From Ptychodera flava (taxonomy: Eukaryota; Hemichordata; Enteropneusta; Ptychoderidae), in the NCBI RefSeq assembly GCF_041260155.1, contig NC_091934.1, positions 42,720,898-42,784,897 of the forward strand: a stretch of 64,000 nt of DNA, given 5' to 3'. The translations under genes were made by a program, and so were the position numbers. A model generated the notes under the pieces. The model was not told where the DNA came from and searched no databases. It saw nothing but the letters and a program-made list of their open reading frames with translations. This document shows positions 10,801 through 20,587 of the stretch, piece after piece (position 1 is the stretch's first letter; each line of letters starts with the position of its first letter).

Positions 10801-13800
10801 AGTCAATCTCAATGTTTTAGACACCATTGTGACCTATTTGACCTTGACATATCCACTGTTACCAGATCCTAGATTAACCCTTTGAGCGCAAAAGTGAATT
10901 TTTTCACATTCATAAAATATGCCCTAGTCAATTTTTTCAGATTTTTACTAAAATTTTTGATTAAAAACTGTAGTCAATGAAATATGATCTCCTTTTGGTC
11001 CAAAATTATCAAAAAACTATTAAAGAATTATTCATAAAAATTGGTAAAATGTTGCATTAAAATTATGGTGGGAAAAATTACAGCACGCAAAGGGTTAAAG
11101 GTATACAGTCACCTGTAATCTAACTATGCCCGTATATGGTCAAAGGGGCGTTCCTTGGTATTCAAAATGCCCATGTGAGGGCGCTGTTTTTAAAAAGCGG
11201 CCACCCGCTTAAAATCTGTGATTGGTTGGATTTTCTCTTTCCATGGTAACTGGGGCAAAATTGGAACAGGTGACAGTATACCTTTAATGTTGGTGAACAG
11301 TCATGATTTTGTGAAAAGAATAGTCAGAGCATAAATGAAACGATCTTGAATTTGAATTTCAGACGATGATGGCCCATCACTTCCTACAAAAGCAAATGAG
11401 GAGTTCAGACCCTTCATTCGAAGGTTACCCGAATTTAAATTTTGGTAAGCATGATTTATTTTACTCCTTCGGTAGTAAAACTGAAGGACCTCTTCATTGT
11501 CTTCCGCATATATATAGAAAGAATAAAAATCAGTCATAGAGGCGTAGATTTTTAGATGAAAAATTGTCTTGTTTTCCTTAAAACAAGATGGAGAAATCTT
11601 AATTTAGTCGGCATTTTTCAAAATGAGGCTGCACACATGCTGTACACCAGTTATGAAAATGTGAGGTTTCAAAATGTGCTCTCTCTTCCCCCCCCCCCCC
11701 CCAATACTACAGACTTGTCTGATGAGAGGTGTAGCTAGGGTTTTAATTCAAAATATGGGCAAATTGTCGGGCACACCTGGAGCTTAATAAAAACGCCCAG
11801 CAAATCATTAATTTGGTAGGGTAAATAACACAAACTATATGGGGGCCCGTTCTGGTCAAAATTATGTTTTTTTTTTAATTTTAGTATGTTAGAATTAATT
11901 TTATGTAGACTAGAATTAATTTACTAGCACCTCGAATTAATTGTATGTTTCTTTTAATTAATTTTTATATGCTTTAATTAATATTGTGTAGTCATGCCGA
12001 GTTAATTTTGTGTGTTCCAATTAATTATTCTGCTTATCTTGGGTGTAATTAATTTTATGTAGTCTAGAAATAACTTTGCTAACATTTCAAATTATTTGTA
12101 TGTTTTTTATGTGCCGGAATTAATTTTATGTAGTTTATATTTAATATATTAATTCCTTCAATTGATTTTGGGTTCAAAATGTTTTCGTGCGCTGCAATTA
12201 ATTTAATGTGTGCTAGAATTATTTTCTACAAGTGTCTTGAATTAATTTTGTGTTCGGTCAAAGTAATTATGTGTGTTCGGTCGAATTAATTATGTGTTTG
12301 AGCGAATTAATTACGTGTGTTCGATCGAATTAATTATATGTGTTTGCTCAAATTAATTATATGTGTTTGCTCGAATTATTTTCGGCCGATCCCACAGTCC
12401 TTTGCGCACGCTTTCTTAAATCAATACGGCGGCTCCCGACCAGAGTGGTATAGTTATTCAGGCGCTCGAACCGTAATCTGTGAAAATGGAAATCAATAAA
12501 CTGATCACAAAACTTTGTAGTGTCTCCTGTCTGAGAGATCGTGTATGTGATTGCCCATAGAGCAAAGACTGACCAATTTTGTGTTTACGTCAGACGCGAA
12601 CGTTCACCCTTTCTATCGGGCTTTGCCAAGCATCGTGTAGGCCTACTGTAGTGTAGTGCAGTGTACTGTAAGCGTATGTGTGTATGTATGTATGTATGTT
12701 TAGTACAGTACTGGTGTCTGATGTGCCTCAATACTTTTGTTCTGTTCATCACACACAACAGTCATTTTATTACAGCTCATTGGTAATGTTTAGTGTAAGT
12801 GTGAGGCAACTTGAGATCAGCAAAACTAAAATCCAAAATAAGCGCCCATCCCCGAAATCGCCTGTGGGCCTGTATGTGGATGGGCCTAATATCAGAAAAC
12901 TCTGGTAATTAAAACTTCACTGGTTCATCTATCTTATTCATAATGCCATGAACTGTACAAACAGTACTATCCAACATTTGATGCTTACAGAGTGATAACA
13001 CTTTGCATTTTCTTTCTTACAGGTATTCTGCCACAAAAGCTATAGTAATAGCATTTGTGTGTACGTTTTTTGAAGTGTTTAATGTACCTGTATTCTGGCC
13101 GATATTGGTAGTTTATTTCATCACTTTGTTTTGTATAACCATGAAGAGACAGATTAAGGTAAGACAATTAGCTGCTAGTTAGTCCCCACGGACACCGTCC
13201 GGGGGACTTATAGGTTTGGTCGTGTCCGTGCGTCCGTCCGTCCGTTCACGCAGATATCTCAGAGATGCCCGAAGCGATTTCATTCAAACTTGGTACAAGG
13301 ATTACTTCATATGTCATACAGATGCACGTCGATTTGTTTTGTGATACGATCCAATATGGCTGCCAGGCGGCCATTTTATTACGATTTTTTCATGTACAGA
13401 GCCATAATTCAGGCATGTTTCAAATGATTTTATTCAAAGTTGGTACAAGGACATTGACCAATGTCATAGATATGCACGTCAATTCTTTTTGTGATACGAT
13501 CCAATATGGCCGCCGTGCGGCCATTTTGTTACGATTTTTTCATGTACAGAGCCATAACTCAGGCATATCTCAACTGATTATATTCAAAGTTGGTACAAGG
13601 ACATTGACCTATGTCATACATATGCACATCAATTTGTTTTGTGATACGATCCAATATGGCCGCCAGGCGGCCATTTTGTTACGATTTTTTCATGTACAGA
13701 GCCATAACTCAGGCATATCTCAACCAATTTTATTCAAAGTTGGTACAAGGACATCGACCTATGTCATACACATGCACATTGATTTGTTTTGTGATACGAT

Positions 13801-16515
13801 CCAATATGGCCGCAGTGTGGCCATTTTATTACGTTTTTTCATGTCCAGAACCATAACTCAGACATGTATCAAGCAAATTTATTCAAAGTTGGTACAAGGA
13901 GATTGACCAATGTCATACATATGCATGTTAATTTGTTTTGTGATACGATCCAATATGGCTGCTGTGCGGCCATTTTGTTATGATTTTTTCATGTACAAAG
14001 CCATAACTCAGGCATATTTCAACCGATTTTAATCAAAGTTGGTACAAGGACATTGACCTACCGTATATCATACATATGCACATTGATTTGTTTTTGTGAT
14101 TCGATCCATTATGGCCACCATGTGGCCATTTTATTACGATTTTTAGCTACTATAGACTATAGTCTATAGAAGCTATTGGGATGGGTATCCGTCCGGCGTC
14201 CGTCGTCAGTCTGTATGTATGTATGTATGTATGTATGTATGTATGTATGTATGTCCGTTTGTGAGGCGTCCGTCCACTCAAATATCTTGAGAACCTCAGT
14301 ACTTACTGATTTGATATTTGTTGTGTAGATGAAAAATATGATTTTGAGAAACTATTTTTTTTAATTTTTTGATATTGTTGAAAATAGGCAATTAATGCCA
14401 AAAAGGTGTTTTTGGTAAAAAATCTTCTTCTTCATAACCGCTGGTCAGACAGCTTTGTTATTTGGTATACAGGTCCCTAGGGATAACCCAACTTAGATTT
14501 GTTCAAATTGTAATGAAATATGCAAATGTGTATTTTTAAGGAATTTTTTTGTCATTTTTTATCAAAAAATTTGACTTACATTGTATGTAATTCTTGTACT
14601 GTATAAACCCTATCAATTCACCCAGAAAAAAATAATTAATATGATTTTAAATAATTGAATTAATTAGGAAATCATCAAAGCCAAAATAATTTTAGTGTGG
14701 AATTATCAGAAAGTTCACCTTTTTTTGACAGTTCATAGTGAAATGCTTACCATCTTGGAGGATTAAAACATTTAAAGGCAACTTTCCTGAATCCCAACTT
14801 TGACATATTCTGAACCGTCATTTATTGTGCCCTGTATGTTATCTAAAAGAAATCGCTCATAATAGATTGTCATGATAAGGTGGTCAAGTAAATAGAGATA
14901 GAGAAAGTTCTAATTTCCATTTATGGTTGACTTGGTAAGGATAAAATAAGATTACTTTTTGAGGAAAAAAATAGAGTGGTCAATTAAAAGAGTGGTCAAA
15001 GTGATAGGGTTTTTATGGTAAAGCTGGGCTGTAAGATTCCTTGTGCTATTTATAGCAATAATGCAATCTGTGTAAACAGTGCAATGAAAGTGTAACATGA
15101 TTCCTTATGCTTTTGATGACCTTGAACTTCTTAAGTTACAAACATTTGTCTCTTCAGTGTGCTTTCTCTGAGTATGTACAGTCTCAGCTTATTCAACAGA
15201 ACTTACTTACAATGTTAATTTGAAAGTTAAAATGTGCTTGGTTAATAGGATGAAAATAAAAAGATAACCAGCTCAAGATTCTTTATAACCTGACAGATAT
15301 GCTTTTTTATTATGACGTAAATCTTGATTTAAGCAAGTCTTGTTTACTTTAATTAGAATGTAATTAACTCTCGTTTATTTGCTATTATAGACTAATATAG
15401 TCTGATGAAATATGCAAATCTGTATTTTTACGGAATTTTTTTCCATTTTTGGTCAGGCCATCGTGAAATGAGCTATCAAAGATATCCACCTTCTTCATCA
15501 ATACATGTGTCACAAAAGGTTATTCTCTACATAACACAGCAGAGCTCTGTCAACTGTTGAGTCGCTTGTTTTTTCAAAACCGCTGGTCAGACAGCTTGGT
15601 TTACATGTCCCTAGGATGACCTTAGTGAGATAATTTCATACAGTCAGGAAATACTTAATTTTGTATCCATGTCTATAGTAGCTTCAGGGACTTTGGCCCT
15701 ATGTTTTCATGTCCTGAACTACAACTCAGACATGTATCAAGCGAATTTATTCAAAAGTATTTTTATCACAGACCTAATGAAGAGGACTCTATCCTCTCTG
15801 AGGACCTGTAATCAAAGTACCCATTAACAAGTGGGGACTGTGTCATCAACGATGACTTGTTTTAATTAAGGTAGTACACACCACAAAACTCAAAGACTTT
15901 TAATAAAAAATTCCCCAATGAAACTTTCAACTATTCTGTGAACAAAGCAAGAATAAAAATCAGGGAACACCACAATTTTTTGGTGTACAGAAAACAAATC
16001 CCTAAAATTTACTGAAATATGAAATTCAAAATGGCCGCCATTCCTGTGTTAACTATATGGGAAAAAATTCAAATTTCGTTTTTCACAAAACTAAGACTGT
16101 GAAAACTTAACTTACTCAAACACCTTCAAAATGAGCCCCACATGCTGTACACTAGAAAGAATTGTAAAAATTTGAGTCTAAATGTCTGTCCCCAAGACTC
16201 TACAATTTTGTGGACTGTACAAGTTTGGAAATATTAATGATGAAATTATTCATGACTAGATTTTTTAGGCTAATGTTCTGAACTACTGAGTTTGTTGTTT
16301 TATTTGAACATTGCAATCACAATTTTTCTCACTTTACTTTCAAATAAACCAGCCTGTCTTTGTATCAGTTATGCTTCACACTTCGTACTGACTGATTTGT
16401 TGTTTCTATTTTCTTGTTCTCACAGCATATGATCAAGTACAGATACCTTCCCTTCACGCACGGTAAAACAAAATACAAAGGCAAAGAAGACAGTGGAAGT
16501 GTCATAGCCAGTTAA
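4896..16515 (+). CDS. RER1: RER1, ER retention/retrieval receptor (6 coding exons)
   Basis: RER1 is a four-span Golgi membrane protein that sorts ER membrane proteins and unassembled subunits into retrograde COPI carriers. Coding exons: 4896-4958, 10129-10233, 10696-10795, 11363-11444, 13023-13158 and 16426-16515, all with GT donors and AG acceptors and joining in frame to 191 residues (human 196). Diagnostic segments are [11 protein letters not shown] (residues 14-24), [17 protein letters not shown] in exon 3, [14 protein letters not shown] in exon 4, and [18 protein letters not shown] followed by [20 protein letters not shown] across exons 5-6. The N-terminus ([13 protein letters not shown]) is divergent, as usual in this family. 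An acceptor at 4868 shows the 5' UTR is spliced. The introns are loaded with transposons: 5488-7794, several short inverted-repeat elements, and a family A element starting only about 19 bp after the exon 5 donor. Nothing in the coding sequence looks broken. Confidence 0.97.
5890..6590. mobile_element. nested 701-bp inverted-repeat element, TSD ACGTAGC
   Basis: The left terminus CACAGAGTAATATCATAGAC and the right terminus GTCTGATATTACTCTGTG are inverted copies of about 30 bp, with a two-base indel. The 7-bp direct repeat ACGTAGC flanks the element at 5883-5889 and 6591-6597. It lies wholly within the larger transposon and so inserted later. The minus strand has a 99-residue open frame at 5921-6220 that I do not recognise; it may be a remnant of the parent element's gene. 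The 7-8 bp duplication would suit hAT- or P-type transposases, but the superfamily is not decided. Confidence 0.8.
7375..7590. repeat. two tandem copies of a ~110-bp unit
   Basis: Within the right part of the 5488-7794 transposon a unit is repeated twice. Both copies have TTTCAATTCTCGCGA, then TGCTGTACACTA, then TGACGTCAAAT, then GGCTCGATTGC. The second copy starts near 7477. Each unit carries a TGACGTCA palindrome (perfect CRE) and CTCGCGA/TCTCGCGAGA motifs, which are unusual in this AT-rich region. Confidence 0.65.
7847..7925. mobile_element. short TTAACCCTTTG-ended MITE
   Basis: The 79-bp segment begins TTAACCCTTTGCACCC and ends GGGTTCAAAGGGTTAA, an inverted repeat with TTAA at both tips. 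TTAA plus CCC ends are typical of piggyBac-type elements. It is the shortest member of the family also seen at 10874, 18983 and 21524, sharing termini but not the interior. Confidence 0.6.
8063..8290 (+). repeat. interspersed repeat D, copy 1
   Basis: About 225 bp, starting GACTGCATTAACTTGCATGG and ending near CCTAAGTTAATGGAGC. The ends are weakly inverted (CATTAACTT / AAGTTAATG). The same sequence occurs in opposite orientation at 28358-28580. It contains GTGCCATTGTA twice in a row. It is likely a MITE; no target duplication was recognised. Confidence 0.65.
9087..9552. mobile_element. 466-bp MITE with ~28-bp inverted ends (TA-type)
   Basis: The left end ATATGGCACAAGATCACTAA and the right end TTAGTGGTCTTGTGCCATAT are inverted copies continuing for about 28 bp with few mismatches. 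The terminal TA on each side could be a TA target duplication of the Tc1/mariner type. There is no transposase frame. It lies in RER1 intron 1. Confidence 0.7.
10426..10511 (+). repeat. short repeat F, copy 1
   Basis: An ~86-bp segment starts CCTGTTCACCCCGGATTTCC and ends TTTGGGCCAAACCATGGTGG plus TGAAGGGGTT. A second copy in the same orientation is at 37311-37396. It is likely a degenerate small MITE. Confidence 0.5.
10874..11098. mobile_element. 225-bp TTAACCCTTTGAGC MITE (piggyBac-type ends), copy 1
   Basis: Starts TTAACCCTTTGAGCGCAAAA and ends CAGCACGCAAAGGGTTAA, with TTAA at both tips. Internal landmarks are ATATGCCCTAGTCAATTTTT and GGTGGGAAAAATTACAGC. These landmarks recur at 18983-19204 and 21524-21743. 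The right-hand TTAA (11095-11098) is shared with the next element. Confidence 0.8.
11095..11287. mobile_element. 193-bp TTAAAGGTATAC MITE, copy 1
   Basis: The ends TTAAAGGTATACAGTCACCT and AGGTGACAGTATACCTTTAA are inverted, with TTAA at both tips. A second copy of exactly the same length, same orientation and nearly the same sequence is at 20619-20811. It includes GTGAGGGCGCTGTTTTTAAA. It directly abuts the preceding MITE, the two sharing one TTAA. Confidence 0.85.
11868..12385. repeat. AT-rich minisatellite built on GAATTAATT
   Basis: About 500 bp in RER1 intron 4 consists of degenerate ~20-bp units of the form GAATTAATTnTATGTGTkTk. The last units (12240-12385) are the most regular, with GTTCGnTCGAATTAATTAT. 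The core AATTAATT is a homeodomain-type palindrome present dozens of times. A TATG microsatellite follows at about 12673-12700. Confidence 0.8.
13285..14140 (+). repeat. 150-bp tandem array (family A core)
   Basis: About six units. The phrase TTGGTACAAGGACATTGACC recurs at a spacing of 150 bp (13440, 13590, 13740, 13890). Each unit has TTTGTTTTGTGATACGATCC, then the palindrome ATGGCCGCC-n-GGCGGCCAT, then CATGTACAGAGCCATAACTC. Because 150 is a multiple of 3, one frame stays open across several units. I regard that as a by-product rather than a gene. Confidence 0.85.
14145..15683 (+). mobile_element. family C element nested in family A
   Basis: The ends AGCTACTATAGAC and GTCTATAGTAGCT are perfect 13-bp inverted repeats. 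Inside the left end come GTCCGGCGTCCGTCGTC, a TATG microsatellite (14212-14252), GAGGCGTCCGTCC and CAAATATCTTGAGAACC, the same order of modules as family A. The phrase AACCGCTGGTCAGACAGCTT occurs twice (about 14437 and 15580). No coding frame is seen. It interrupts the family A array, so it is the younger insertion. Confidence 0.7.
15868..16270 (+). repeat. interspersed repeat E, copy 1
   Basis: Starts AAGGTAGTACACACCACAAA, two bases after a TTAATT just past the end of family A. It shares its opening, and GGAAACTTTCAACnAT-type phrases further on, with 20588-21480. It contains AATGGCCGCCATTC. The right border is uncertain. Confidence 0.45.
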
Positions 16516-18982
16516 GGTGTAATTCTTCAGTGTATGGTGTCATATCTCTTGTTCTCATGCATGTGCCAGGCTTTGGTCGTCTCGTACTCCAAACCACCAT
16601 CTGTCTTTGTAAATCGTCACCTTATACTTTAGGTGTTATGTTACTGCTTAGAAGTTCAAGTCAGTGACATTACTTGCGCAAATTTGTTTGATAATTCTTC
16701 TCCCCATTTGTAATTCTGAGAAGAAGAGAGTCCACCCCTTCATTCTCATAGATTGGTACATTCCCATTGATATCAATGGGGTCAGTAGACCAATATATAA
16801 GGAAATGGGGTGAAAAGGAAGAACAGTTTGAATCGTCAGCCAAACAAAGGCAGGCCAAATTTCTTGGGCAGCTTCATATATTTTTAACTGAAATGTAAAT
16901 TCTTATGATCAGGGTGCTATTGGTTCGACTGCATTTGTAAAAACGAAAATGTTTCTCACATCATAATTTTTGCGAAAAACAATATCCACTTTGGCAGTCA
17001 AACCATAGAGTATTACCCACACATCTTTATGTGAAGTACTAATAATAGAATTACGACTGGATTTTAATTTTTTGCCTTTTTTGCTTTCGATAATGCTTTC
17101 ATTGTCATTGTACATAAAATCAGTGCCACAACCCTTACTACCAACGGAAAACTAAATTTACCCAGAAACCAAGCAGTTTGTTAGATTTTTGTCAACTGTT
17201 ATATTTTTGTAACATTACTCATTAGGTCTTACCTTCAAACATTTATTGCATATTTTATATTTGCTTACAGAACTTAATCAAGCATTCCAAATTTTATTCA
17301 TGTTAGCACCTTCTCTAAGGATAAAACAGAGTCCATTTGCTCCTTGAAGGTCCTGGAATTTGAGTCTCCCGGAAAGTCTTGGAAATTGATAAGCAATCCA
17401 AGATTACGAAATGATTAGTGATGACATTGTGAAAATGACATAAAATGATATGTAAGGATTATATTTTGCAAAAATGAGACTCTTAAGCGGCACTTTTGAC
17501 CCCATAAGTCCTTGAAAAAAGCTGAAAAAGTCCTTTTAGTGTATGGACCCTGATGAAAGAAAGCATAGCGTGTCACTCCTGTTTTTAGAAGTATGAATAA
17601 TTTATACATGTATGGTTTGCAAGAGTAAGCTGTCAAGTAGCGGTAGTGGTGCAATAACAATTTGCCATCGATATGAATACAGTTTTATTACAGTGATTGC
17701 AGACATGTTTGGTTGCAAGTTTAATAGGAAATTGTATGTTTAGAATCCACATTGGCAGTATCATAAATGCTGTTACAAGTGAAAATCGTTCAGTGTTTCG
17801 TCGACTGCTTGTCATTATGGCACACACAGTCTATTATTGTGGAGTTTAGCCCACCTTGTTATGTATCACCGTGCCCCGAGGTCAACCATGCAGATTGGTT
17901 TCTGTATTTCAATGGGAATTGGCATAAAAATTATGCACCTGACCAAGCTTACAGTATACCATCATACACATTACTCACTCGCTGTTTAATATTTTTTTGC
18001 CAAAAATTAGAATAATGTCTCACATGTACAGATTATGTTAAAACAGATGCTATTTACTCGCTGGATTGGACTCACAAATCAATGATGTCACTGAAGAAAT
18101 ATAAGTGTTCGGTTCAAGTTCATATAAAACTTGTTGCCCAGTATGTCTAATATATGCCTACACATGCATGAGAACATATGAACTTTTGTACTATGTTGTA
18201 TATCTCACATCTCATCCGTTGTGTTCATTTTGTCAACTTCGCACACTTCTGTAAAACAACACAGAAGGAAAACTGTACTGTGAATTATGTAAATTTTGAC
18301 CTTGTCAGACTTTGATGATGTCTGTGAAAAGAAATTTCTCTGTTTTCCTTCCTTTCATTGTTATTTCACAACAAGATAGAAAGAAACTACTGACAAAATT
18401 TCCTATCTTTCAGACTGTATATGATACACATTCTAATACCAAAATCTGATTCTGTGTAAAGTCAAGATCCTTTCAAACATAGTTGTCATATTTTTGTGAT
18501 TTTAGTTATTCAATAATGCTGCTTTTTTATGGACCCATTTACTTTTTTCTTTGATTTATGCCTTTGACTTACTCCTTGTCCAAGTATCAAAATCACTTAA
18601 GTGGATTCTCACATGCAGGGGTTGAAAATGTATGAATAAATCATTTTTTGTCTGATGAGAACCAATAACCAGATCATGTCCTTTTATATTACATCTTTGA
18701 CTGGTACCGTGAAAATGTATGTAAATTATTTTACAATGGGTTGTCTTAAAATTTAGTTACTCAATAAGTAAATGTACTCTGATGTAATATTTAAACAATG
18801 GTGTCATTTGTCTTAATTTGGAACTCACTGACATGACAGTGTTCAACCTTTAACATCAATGATTTTACACAATCAAGTTGTACTCTGGACTTCTTTTTGT
18901 ATTGGAAAGTGGGGTCAAAGGGTCAAAGCCTTTGGTTTGTTAGTTGCCGAAGTCAAAGTTTTTTATCTTACAAAGTGATTAA
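16516..18982. other. RER1 3' UTR and downstream intergenic DNA
   Basis: AT-rich, with no coding frame of quality and no transposon termini that I could pair. RER1's 3' UTR must begin here. AATAAA-type signals occur (for example near 18637), but which is used cannot be told. Confidence 0.4.
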
Positions 18983-19204
18983 TTAACCCTTTGAGCACCG
19001 GTGTATTTTTGTTGCCCTTATAAAATATACCCTAGTCAATTTTTTGAGAATTTTGCAAAAATTTCGATTGAAAAACTGTATTCAATGAAATATATTTTCT
19101 TTATGGTCCAAGATTATCAAAAAAATTGCAGAAAAATGTATACAAATTGGTAAAAGGTTGCACAAAATTTTGGAGGGAAAAATTACAGCGCTTAAAGGAC
19201 TAAA
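18983..19204. mobile_element. TTAACCCTTTGAGC MITE, copy 2
   Basis: Starts TTAACCCTTTGAGCACCGG and shares ATATACCCTAGTCAATTTTT and GGAGGGAAAAATTACAGC with the 10874 copy. The right end is decayed (CTTAAAGGACTAAA). Confidence 0.75.
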
Positions 19205-19487
19205 TTATATCAAAACAGCCAAAGTATGGATAAGATGACAGATTTACGTATACACTGCTTTTCATTTCCAGAAGGAAACTGGTTCCCTGTCAGCCTATCA
19301 TGAGGGAAGAAATTTAAGCAATATGACTGAGCCTTATTTTACCTCATCTCTACACAAATGCTCGACATTACAAATTGCACAATGCGTCTGACTCAATTGT
19401 TGCTCTCTTACCAGATGTTTCATTGCTATGAATGCTAGATGCCCCTCAAGCCGTATTAATCATCTCACACAAGCATACAAACAGCCA

Positions 19488-20094
19488 CACAGTAAGTGAG
19501 GCTACCCACAACTCCCCTTGATTTGTTTACCCAGACATTTTTCACTAAGGCTTTTTCAATTTTATCAGTTTCTTAACAATTTTTAACTTACAATTTAAGT
19601 TCAGGATTATTTGTTGAAACTATGTTCCAAAATTATTGATTATGTTTAAAATTCAAGAGTAAATTGAATGAGAAGTCGATGTTTGGAGGTGCTAAAAATT
19701 GCACACTTGTCAAGATAAAGTTATCAGCAACTAAGATGGTCACATCATACCACCTGTCAGACATGCAAATTTCCTTTGCTACGAACATTGAAAAAAATCA
19801 ATACCCTTTCTTTTGCCAACGCAGATGCAACTTATTCCCTTAGTTTCCTTGAAAATATTGTGTATGGCTGTCAAAAATCTACGTCGACAAAATTACAAAA
19901 TTGCTATCTTTTCCGCAGAAAAGGGGTTGATCTTCTCATTCACAGTGAGAAATCAGAAAATTATGATTATCAGAACTATGTTGCCAGAACTTTGAAATAT
20001 GGACCGAGTTGTTCTGTGTACAGAAGAAATTTGCTTCAGTTCAGTGAATGATCTCCGTGATCATGGAGAATTGTGGGTAGCCTCACTTACTGTG
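19488..20094. mobile_element. 607-bp MITE with 24-bp inverted ends, TSD AGCCA
   Basis: The left end CACAGTAAGTGAGGCTACCC (continuing ACAA) and the right end GGGTAGCCTCACTTACTGTG are inverted. The direct repeat AGCCA flanks it at 19483-19487 and 20095-20099. A 91-residue plus-strand frame at 19776-20051 is not recognisable and may be incidental. Confidence 0.8.
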
Positions 20095-20587
20095 AGCCAG
20101 TGCAGTAGCTTTGAAAGTGTTACTTACAGTAGGTCATTTTCATAAAACACCCCCCTGCCCCTCTGCCTGACATTATCTAAACTCCAGTTGATTTTTGGTG
20201 TTCGATGGATTTCAAAATTCAACATTTTTTTCCAAGTCAAAAGCAATAGTGACGTACTGGTAGTTGCAGAATTCCATGAGCCATGGTCAGCTGTGATCAA
20301 TTTATGAATCTGGTGGATTCATATCTATGTAAGAATAAATACCAGAAAGTAAGGTCACACAGAGGTGAAAATTACCCATCATTCGCAAACACACAAGCCA
20401 GATTCATCACAAATAGGCAAAGTGTAAAAATGAAAAGGAAGACATTGTCAACAGTCATGTGCTGCGTAAGTTTTAAATTTTCAAAAAAGCACAACTTCTT
20501 CGGGTATATGCCAAGTGTTGATAGTAGTGATGTTCTAACATCTGTTGAGTGCAGTGAACCCTCCAACTTGCCACAACAAACTCTTTT

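Larger units (their letters stand above)
13178..15861 (+). mobile_element. family A element, copy 1 (full length, carries nested element C)
   Basis: Begins GTTAGTCCCCACGGACACCG and ends GTCATCAACGATGACTTGTT. The left end can fold as CCCC-CGGAC/GTCCG-GGGG and the right end as GTCATC-n3-GATGAC. Near the ends AGTCCCCAC and GTGGGGACT are inverted. After the left hairpin come CTTATAGGTTTGGTCGTGTC, then (CGTC)n-like sequence, then CAGATATCTCAGAGATGCC, then the 150-bp array. Family C interrupts it at 14145-15683. Shared ends define the borders in three copies (here, 37831 and 55815). No transposase is seen and no target duplication is clear. It lies in RER1 intron 5 in the sense orientation. Confidence 0.75.

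Noticed and set aside
12380-12500. tRNA-derived SINE with A/B boxes
   Set aside because: Box matches (TGGTATAGTTATTC, GCTCGAACC) are weak, no cloverleaf forms and no second copy is seen.
13265-13906. 213-residue plus-strand frame (and the minus-strand frame at 38539-39087)
   Set aside because: Entirely within the 150-bp tandem arrays; open because the unit is a multiple of three. Kept only as a finding to test.
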